Below, piece by piece: positions 4,758 through 10,861 of a stretch of DNA of 10,861 nucleotides (position 1 is its first letter; every line of letters begins with the position of its first letter). Both the position numbers and the translations under genes were made by a program. Where the stretch lies: positions 1 through 10,861 of the forward strand of contig JAGLQQ010000088.1 in the NCBI GenBank assembly GCA_023136735.1, given 5' to 3'. This DNA comes from Candidatus Omnitrophota bacterium. GTDB taxonomy: Bacteria > Omnitrophota > Gorgyraeia > B26-G9. The notes beneath the pieces are model-generated. The model was not told where the DNA came from and searched no databases. It saw only the letters and a program-made list of their open reading frames with translations.

Positions 4758-6148
4758 GTTAAAGTTTGTGCCAGTTCCGGGCAATAATCGATAGCGGTTT
4801 CCTTGGAAATTACTCCGCTGTTGTAAAGCCGTTTAATACTTTCAGCCATTGTATGCATTTGATAGCGTGCGCCTGTCTGAATAATCGAGGGAATTTGTAT
4901 GGTTTGACCCTCTCGGATTACGTTACGCACAGCGTCTGTCATGATCATAACCTCTGTAGCAACTACACGTGTTTCTCTATCCTTTTTAGGTATGAGTAAT
5001 TGAGTTATTACTCCGTTTAAGCAATTTGCCAGCTGAACGCAGGCTTGATGTCTTTGCTGAGGAGGGAAAACACTAATTAGGCGGTCGATTGCTTGTATCG
5101 TGTCTGGAGCGTGCAGAGATGTTAATACAAGGTGCCCTGTCTCAGCCGCGGTAATAACAGTTCTCACTGTTTCCGCGTCAAGTAACTCACCCACCAAAAT
5201 TACATCTGGGTCCTGTCTGAGGGTTCGTTTTAAAGCTACTGAAAAAGAGAGTGTATCTGTTCCGATTTCCCGCTGTTTTATAATCGAATTTAAATTGGTA
5301 TGAATATACTCGATTGGGTCTTCAAGACAGATTATTACGCACTCCTTCTGCCTGTTGATGATATCTACCATTGCCGCCAGCGTTGTTGTTTTTCCACTTC
5401 CAGTCGGTCCGGCGATTATGACAATACCCTTTTTTAGCAATGCGAGTTTTTCTACTACATTTGGTAAACTTAATTCCTGAAGAGTTTTCAAGTCAGGCAT
5501 GATTACACGGAATGTTCCCTCAACATTGCCGCGCTGTACATGAACATTTACTCTGAAACGCAGATCAGGATTAGGTGAAAAAGCAAAATCCAGCTCTTTA
5601 AACTTTTCAAACCGGCTGATCTGCTCATCACTTAAAATACTGTAAATCATATTTTTTAATTCAAGCGTTCCTAAAGCATCCACTTCTAGAGGGACAAGTC
5701 TTCCATGTAAACGCAGAATTGGCGGACGGTTATAGGTAAGGTGAAGATCAGACGCTTTTCTTTGGGCTGTTACCTGCAGCAATCTGACGATATCCATTGA
5801 TTCTATGCGCCTAAGGATCTCAGCTTTATTCTCGTTTTCTATATTATCAAAAACAAGACCTATTCCAAAGATGCCTTCTTTGAGTTCTTCAATCCTAACT
5901 ACTCTACCTGTGGCTTTTATGGGAGCATCAATCTTGGGCAGGCGGAACTCAAGCAATACTATGGAATCCAACGCTAGGGCGGTTTCTACCTCAATGTGCA
6001 TTCCGTCATTACTGATATCTTTAGCTATTGTGTTTTTTGCGACCGTCGGCTGCCCATCACTGCCTATGAACTGGTATTTTATTTTAATCCTAGAACGAAT
6101 TCGTGTATTAGCACGCATTTCAGCATAAAAATCTAAAGCACTATCCAT
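4754..6148 (-). CDS. pilT: PilZ-PilT fusion: type IV pilus twitching ATPase with N-terminal PilZ domain
   Basis: PilT is the cytoplasmic hexameric ATPase that powers pilus retraction. Residues about 125-455 are PilT: KASDLHL (131-137), Walker A GPTGSGKT (247-254), Asp box LEDPIEY (275-281), Walker B DPDVILVGE (313-321), His box around H339 and H346, and AVRNVIREG (406-414) at the family's AIRAGE-type position. The normal N-terminal part is preceded by about 115 residues forming a PilZ domain. That domain has RxxxR at 16-20 (an alternative at 12-16) and DISNDG at 44-49, so cyclic di-GMP binding looks possible. At 464 residues it is about 100 longer than ordinary PilT. The usual GEMRD after Walker B reads GELLD (320-324). 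The start has AGAGGA six bases upstream, and only 14 bp separate it from dnaE. A related PilT paralogue such as PilU, or another retraction-type ATPase, cannot be excluded. Confidence 0.93.
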   Translation of the reverse strand: MDSALDFYAEMRANTRIRSRIKIKYQFIGSDGQPTVAKNTIAKDISNDGMHIEVETALALDSIVLLEFRLPKIDAPIKATGRVVRIEELKEGIFGIGLVFDNIENENKAEILRRIESMDIVRLLQVTAQRKASDLHLTYNRPPILRLHGRLVPLEVDALGTLELKNMIYSILSDEQISRFEKFKELDFAFSPNPDLRFRVNVHVQRGNVEGTFRVIMPDLKTLQELSLPNVVEKLALLKKGIVIIAGPTGSGKTTTLAAMVDIINRQKECVIICLEDPIEYIHTNLNSIIKQREIGTDTLSFSVALKRTLRQDPDVILVGELLDAETVRTVITAAETGHLVLTSLHAPDTIQAIDRLISVFPPQQRHQACVQLANCLNGVITQLLIPKKDRETRVVATEVMIMTDAVRNVIREGQTIQIPSIIQTGARYQMHTMAESIKRLYNSGVISKETAIDYCPELAQTLT

Positions 6149-6162
6149 ATATTCCTCTTTTC

Positions 6163-9100
6163 CTATCTTCTTATTTTAATTGAAATATCATTTTTTTCAA
6201 GGATTTTTTCTAAATCAGATATCAAAGCGTTATTTATGGTAACACTAGCGTCAGCTTGAATTCTTATTTTCTTACCTTTAGCATTAAGCATGGCTAAATG
6301 CACAGGGACCTTTCCTGGATTAGAAAGAATTATGTTTTTTATTTTTTGAAAATGTTCCTGATTTCTGTCCAGCTTTGTAATATTAAGATTTATGCTCTCT
6401 ATTAGAACACGAGAAGCTTGTTCTATCGGAATGATATCCGATGCTATTATTTTAGGCGTATCCTCCTTAAAGTCAAGCTTTCCTTTAATAATAACCACCG
6501 CGTCTGGTTGTAAATGCGGATAAGTCTGTTTAAACGTTTCCGGAAAAACAAGTACTTCGATAAAGCTCTCCGTATCTTCAACTCTTAAAATTGCCATCTT
6601 TTCCGCTTTGCGTTTAGTAATAGTGATTTTTATTGTTTCTAAAAGCCCGGCAACGAGAACATCGTCTTTTAAATCCTGTTTCTTATGAATATCGCTTACA
6701 TTAAATATCGCGTATTTCTTTATGATCTTTTTATATTGATCAAGCGGATGAGCTGTAATATAAAATCCCAACATTGCTTTTTCGTAAGAAAGAAGCTTGG
6801 GCATCGGCCACTCTTCTGTAGGTTCCAGATCATCCTTGTCGCTTTGATTATGGCCTATTTTTTCAAATAAGAGAAGCTGCCCGCTTTGCAGGTCTTTTTG
6901 CATAGCAGAGGCCATATTCATGATTTTTTCCGACCCGTTCATAAGAGCAGCACGATTTGAACAGAAGTGGCTGAACGCCCCGCATTTAACCAGGCTTTCA
7001 ATAACCTTCTTATTTGTTGCTTTCGCGTTTACTCTTTTGCAAAAGTTGAACAGGGATTTAAAAGGCCCGTCTTGTTTTCTGGCTTGTATTATCAGATCAA
7101 CAGCTCCCCCCCCCACATTTTTGATTGCCGAGAGTCCAAATCGGATAGCATTTGAGCCGACCACAGTAAATTGTGAAAAACTTTCGTTTATATCCGGTGG
7201 AAGAATTTTAATTTTCATGCGTTTGCATTCGGTTATATATCTGGCTACTTTTTCGGTATTGTCTTTTTCACTTGTTAGCAACGCGGCCATAAATTCCACA
7301 GGGTAATTTGCTTTTAAATATGCCGTTTGATAAGAAATAAGCGCGTAGGCCGCGGAGTGGCTTTTATTAAAGCCGTATCCGGCGAAAAACTCAATCAGCC
7401 CGAAAACTTTCTCCGCGATTGCCCTGTTTACTTTCTTTTTTACGGCTCCATCTACAAAAGTTTTCTTTAAGTTTTCGATTACTTCAGGGATTTTTTTTCC
7501 CATGGCTCTGCGTAATAGATCGGCTTGAGCAAGAGAAAAACCGGCAAGTACATTACTAATGCGCATTACTTGCTCCTGATATAAAATAATTCCATAAGTA
7601 TCTTTCAGTACAGGCTCAAGACAAGGATGATCGTATCGAACCTTTTCGACTGTTTTTTTTCTTTTAATAAAATCATCGACCATGCCGCTGCCTAATGGGC
7701 CGGGACGATAAAGAGCCAGTAGAGCTATTATGTCTTCGAATTTATCGGGTTTTAATTTTTTAAGCAGATCTCTCATGCCGGAACTTTCAAGCTGAAAGAT
7801 GCCTTGTGTTTTAGCTTTTTTAAATAGTTCAAAAGTTTTTTCATCTTCAAGATCAAGATGACTTATGTCGATCTCCTTTTCTGTTGTACGTTTGATAATC
7901 TTCAACGCGCTTGAGATGATAGTCAATGTCTTTAACCCCAGGAAATCCATTTTAAGCAGACCTATTTTTTCAAGAGTCTTCATTGTGTAACCAGTTGTTG
8001 TCTGGCCGTCTTGAGAACGGTAAAGCGGTATATGTTCATAAAGAGGTTTATCACTTATTACTACACCAGCGGCATGAGTAGACGCGTGTCTGGTGAGGCC
8101 TTCAAGAACAAGAGCTGTATCAATAAGTTCCTTAATTGTCGCGTTGGTTTTGTATAAATGTTTTAATTCCGGTTCTTTATTGACAGCGCTTGATAATGTG
8201 ATGTTTAAATCCGCGGGGATCAGCTTGGCGATCTTATCCGCTTCTGTATAAGGTATGCCTATAACTCTGGCAACGTCACGAATTACACCTTTTGCCGCCA
8301 TTGTTCCGAATGTTATTATTTGTGCTACATTGTCCTTGCCGTATTTTTCAGTTACATATTTAATTACCTCATCACGTCTTTCATAGCAGAAATCAATATC
8401 GATATCAGGAAAGCTTACACGTTCTGGATTTAAAAAACGCTCAAAAAGTAAATCATATTTCAAAGGATCAATCTCTGTTATTCCCAGCAAGTAAGCAACA
8501 ATACTTCCGGCTGCTGATCCACGGCCTGGACCCACGGGGATTTTTTTGTCTTTCGCGAAACGGACAAAATCCGCGGTAATTAAAAAATAGCTGGCAAAGC
8601 CTGAATTTTTTATTACGGTTAATTCTGTGTCCAGGCGAGCTTGAGCAGCACCGGGATTATTCGGGAAATATTTACTGATGTTCTTTTCGCACATATCTCT
8701 GAGTACATCTAAGGCACTAATTCCCTTCGGCAGGTTATATTTCGGTAGATGTGTTGTGCTGAAATCAAATTCCATATTACACATCTCGGTAATTTTAATC
8801 GTATTAGTAATTGACTCAGGAATCTCAGCAAATAATTCCTTCATCTCCTGCGGGCTTTTCAGATAAAACTCATTTGTGCTCATTCTCATGCGTTTTTCAT
8901 CAGCAAGATTTGTCTGAGTCTGCAGGCAAAGGAGAACTTCATGCGCGCGGGCCATTTCTTTTTTAATGTAGTGGACGTCATTAGTCGCGACTACACCTAT
9001 TCCCAGCTCTTTGCCGATTTTAACCAAGCCCTTGTTTGCAATTTTTTGTTCTTTAATGCCGTGATCCATCAATTCAAGGTAGAAACTGTCTTTTTCAAAA

Positions 9101-9603
9101 AGGTCACGAAACCACTGAGCAGACGAATAAGCATTTTTTACATCACCTGCTACTATCGAGTAGGCGATCTCTCCTTTTAAACAGCCGCTCATACCGATAA
9201 GCCCTTTTGAATATTTTGCCAGGACTTCTTTATCTATTCTTGGTTTATAGTAAAAGCCCTCTTGATTAGCTATTGATATAAGACGGATAAGATTTTTATA
9301 ACCAAGCTCATCTTTTGCCAGCAAGGTTAAATGATGAATGGGTTCTCTATAACCGCTTTCACCCCGGCTAAGACGGCTGGTTTTGGCAATATATGTTTCA
9401 CAGCCGATAATAGGCTTAATGCCTTTTTTCATTGCTGTAGTATAAAAATCAATCCCACCGAATATATTGCCGTGATCAGTTATGGCAAGGGCAGGCATAT
9501 CCATGCTGTGAGCATGGTCTAAAAGTTTACTTATCACACACGCACCGTCTAAAAGGCTGTACTGAGTGTGCACGTGCAAATGTACAAAATCACTATGCTT
9601 CAT
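6163..9603 (-). CDS. dnaE: DNA polymerase III alpha subunit (DnaE)
   Basis: This is the catalytic subunit of the replicative polymerase, 1146 residues and full length for the DnaE1 type. The PHP domain (about 5-280) keeps what look like all nine metal ligands of active PHP exonucleases: H10, H12, D19, H44, E69, H90 or H91, C141, D209 and H211. The palm has PDIDIDF with D402 and D404 and KMDFLGL with D553, the three catalytic aspartates. Other conserved blocks are GPGRGSAAGS (358-367), ALYRPGPL (630-637) and GYGFNKSHSAAYA (742-754). QLLLF at 909-913 fits a sliding-clamp-binding motif. A C-terminal OB-fold lies about 980-1065, with a divergent tail beyond. The ATG is only one base after the guaA stop, with its GGGAG inside guaA, so translation is probably coupled. 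A run of nine G in the coding strand lies at 7106-7114. Confidence 0.98.
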   Translation of the reverse strand: MKHSDFVHLHVHTQYSLLDGACVISKLLDHAHSMDMPALAITDHGNIFGGIDFYTTAMKKGIKPIIGCETYIAKTSRLSRGESGYREPIHHLTLLAKDELGYKNLIRLISIANQEGFYYKPRIDKEVLAKYSKGLIGMSGCLKGEIAYSIVAGDVKNAYSSAQWFRDLFEKDSFYLELMDHGIKEQKIANKGLVKIGKELGIGVVATNDVHYIKKEMARAHEVLLCLQTQTNLADEKRMRMSTNEFYLKSPQEMKELFAEIPESITNTIKITEMCNMEFDFSTTHLPKYNLPKGISALDVLRDMCEKNISKYFPNNPGAAQARLDTELTVIKNSGFASYFLITADFVRFAKDKKIPVGPGRGSAAGSIVAYLLGITEIDPLKYDLLFERFLNPERVSFPDIDIDFCYERRDEVIKYVTEKYGKDNVAQIITFGTMAAKGVIRDVARVIGIPYTEADKIAKLIPADLNITLSSAVNKEPELKHLYKTNATIKELIDTALVLEGLTRHASTHAAGVVISDKPLYEHIPLYRSQDGQTTTGYTMKTLEKIGLLKMDFLGLKTLTIISSALKIIKRTTEKEIDISHLDLEDEKTFELFKKAKTQGIFQLESSGMRDLLKKLKPDKFEDIIALLALYRPGPLGSGMVDDFIKRKKTVEKVRYDHPCLEPVLKDTYGIILYQEQVMRISNVLAGFSLAQADLLRRAMGKKIPEVIENLKKTFVDGAVKKKVNRAIAEKVFGLIEFFAGYGFNKSHSAAYALISYQTAYLKANYPVEFMAALLTSEKDNTEKVARYITECKRMKIKILPPDINESFSQFTVVGSNAIRFGLSAIKNVGGGAVDLIIQARKQDGPFKSLFNFCKRVNAKATNKKVIESLVKCGAFSHFCSNRAALMNGSEKIMNMASAMQKDLQSGQLLLFEKIGHNQSDKDDLEPTEEWPMPKLLSYEKAMLGFYITAHPLDQYKKIIKKYAIFNVSDIHKKQDLKDDVLVAGLLETIKITITKRKAEKMAILRVEDTESFIEVLVFPETFKQTYPHLQPDAVVIIKGKLDFKEDTPKIIASDIIPIEQASRVLIESINLNITKLDRNQEHFQKIKNIILSNPGKVPVHLAMLNAKGKKIRIQADASVTINNALISDLEKILEKNDISIKIRR

Positions 9604-9604
9604 G

Positions 9605-10861
9605 CTACTCCCATTCTATAGTGGCAGGAGGCTTGCTGCTTATATCGTATACTACACGGTTAACCCCTTTTACTTCATTAATGATCCGGTTAGAAACTTT
9701 TCCCAACACCTCAGGAGGAATCCTTGCCCAGTCAGCTGTCATTCCATCAACACTTGTTACCGCACGCAGAGCAATCGTATTTTCATAAGTTCTTTCATCA
9801 CCCATTACTCCAACACTCTTAACGGGTAATAAAACAGAAAGAGCCTGCCAGATATCGTTATAGATTTCCGCGGACTTTATCTCTTGGATAAATCTGAAGT
9901 CAGCTTGGCGGAGGATTTCAAGGCGCTGTTTGGTTATCGCGCCCAGTATGCGGATTGCAAGTCCTGGCCCTGGAAAAGGGTGTCTGTCAATCATTTCCTT
10001 TGGCAAGTGAAGAGCCAAGCCGAGAAGCCTTACTTCATCTTTAAATAAGAAACGCAAAGGCTCGACAAGTTTTAATTTCATCTTTTTTGGTAGTCCGCCG
10101 ACATTATGATGGCTTTTTATCAGCGCTGTCGGCCCGCCGAATACAGACTGACTTTCAATAACGTCCGGATACAGCGTTCCTTGCGCTAAGAATTTAACAT
10201 TTTTTAGTTTTTTTGCCTCTGCCTCAAATACGCGAATAAATAAGCGGCCGATTATTTTCCTTTTTCTTTCCGGAGATGTGACGCCTTTTAATTTTTCAAG
10301 AAAAAGTTTCTCAGCATTCACATAGTGGAAGTTCATTTTATAGTGTTTACCGAAAGTAGCGCGTACTTGCTCGGCTTCTTTATGTCTGAGCAATCCGTTA
10401 TTAACGAAAATGCAGTGCAGACGTTTTTCAAGAGCCTTGTGCAAAAGCAATGCGGCTACTGAAGAGTCAACTCCTCCGCTCAAACCTAAGACCACAGAAT
10501 CATTCTTGACAAGAGTTTGAATTTGTTTTACAGACTCAGCTATGAACGATTTCATTGTCCAATCACCCCTGCATTCGCAGATCTTAAATAAAAAATTCTT
10601 TAAGATTACTTTTCCCTTAGGTGTATGTACAACCTCCGGATGGAATTGTACACCGAATATTTTTAAATCATTGTTTTTAAACGCGGCATTTAGAGAGTTA
10701 TTTGTATGGGCAATACAGCTAAAACCCAAGGGCAGTCTGATTACTTTGTCTTCATGTGACATCCAAGTTATCATCTTTTTCCCTAGTCCTGAAAAAAGGC
10801 TTCCCGTATTATCAATGAAAAGTTCAGTTCTGCCGTACTCACGGTCTGATGATTTTCCTAC
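9605..10861 (-). CDS. guaA: GMP synthase, glutamine-hydrolysing (N-terminus beyond the right edge)
   Basis: GuaA converts XMP to GMP using ATP and glutamine, the last step of guanine nucleotide synthesis in the cytoplasm. The frame is open to the window edge and gives 418 residues; roughly the first 100, with the catalytic cysteine, are missing. The visible end of the glutamine amidotransferase domain contains REYGRTEL, WMSHEDKV and the FHPE box (10634-10645) with the catalytic His and Glu. The ATP-pyrophosphatase domain has its P-loop SGGVDSS at 10460-10480. The C-terminal dimerisation part includes GTLYPDVIES, KSHHNVGGLP, HPFPGPGL, and the canonical final residues KPPATIEWE. All checked motifs are intact. 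It is the most upstream gene seen of the guaA-dnaE-pilT unit. GMP supply is also the source of GTP for cyclic di-GMP, but this link is only suggestive. Confidence 0.98.
   Translation of the reverse strand, partial: VGKSSDREYGRTELFIDNTGSLFSGLGKKMITWMSHEDKVIRLPLGFSCIAHTNNSLNAAFKNNDLKIFGVQFHPEVVHTPKGKVILKNFLFKICECRGDWTMKSFIAESVKQIQTLVKNDSVVLGLSGGVDSSVAALLLHKALEKRLHCIFVNNGLLRHKEAEQVRATFGKHYKMNFHYVNAEKLFLEKLKGVTSPERKRKIIGRLFIRVFEAEAKKLKNVKFLAQGTLYPDVIESQSVFGGPTALIKSHHNVGGLPKKMKLKLVEPLRFLFKDEVRLLGLALHLPKEMIDRHPFPGPGLAIRILGAITKQRLEILRQADFRFIQEIKSAEIYNDIWQALSVLLPVKSVGVMGDERTYENTIALRAVTSVDGMTADWARIPPEVLGKVSNRIINEVKGVNRVVYDISSKPPATIEWE

Noticed and set aside
6920..7306. Plus-strand frame of 128 codons inside dnaE, and other long antisense frames
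   Set aside because: They are shadows of well-conserved minus-strand genes, with no recognisable domains.
7490..7500. Programmed frameshift at runs of eight A in the dnaE coding strand (also near 7652)
   Set aside because: The full-length frame is intact, the codon phasing is not the A_AAA_AAG type, and no stimulatory hairpin or alternative product is evident.
1..10861. tRNA, rRNA or CRISPR array
   Set aside because: No cloverleaf with a T-loop signature, no rRNA-like stretch, and no regularly spaced repeats were seen on either strand.

Overview
All well-supported genes lie on the minus strand, so transcription runs from high to low coordinates. The DNA is AT-rich and bacterial. The genes are GMP synthase, a replicative DnaE polymerase with an apparently intact PHP domain, a PilT retraction ATPase fused to PilZ, an HU/IHF protein, HisRS, and c-di-GMP-type signalling proteins. 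Together they suggest a Gram-negative-type bacterium with type IV pili. A candidate lineage of the Omnitrophota/PVC kind would fit, but that is inference and not proven by the sequence.

Layout from right to left: guaA enters from the right edge (N-terminus missing). It is followed 1 nt later by dnaE and 14 nt later by a PilZ-PilT fusion gene, forming one tight operon. A near-consensus sigma70 promoter that overlaps the stop codon of the PilZ-PilT gene starts a small gene for a tail-anchored membrane protein of unknown function. An HU/IHF gene follows and ends at a clear intrinsic terminator. Next is hisS, whose true start lies just beyond that terminator. A perfect-consensus promoter (TTGACA-17-TATAAT) then drives a two-gene unit: a stand-alone PilZ protein and a GAF protein with an HD-GYP domain that has lost its HD dyad. 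At the far left edge is the first codon stretch of another minus-strand gene.

Between that last gene and the GAF/HD-GYP gene lies about 450 bp without a recognisable gene. It is far from featureless. It holds a 15-bp hairpin with an alternative competing stem, a possible plus-strand small ORF with a strong Shine-Dalgarno, and a roughly 143-bp element. The element is bounded by near-identical palindromes with GNRA-type loops and short inverted ends, around a GC-rich core. It looks like a small non-autonomous mobile element or a structured RNA.

The functional theme, apart from housekeeping genes, is cyclic-di-GMP control of surface motility. Two PilZ domains with intact ligand motifs are present, one fused directly to the pilus retraction motor. 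A probably non-catalytic HD-GYP protein is co-transcribed with the other.
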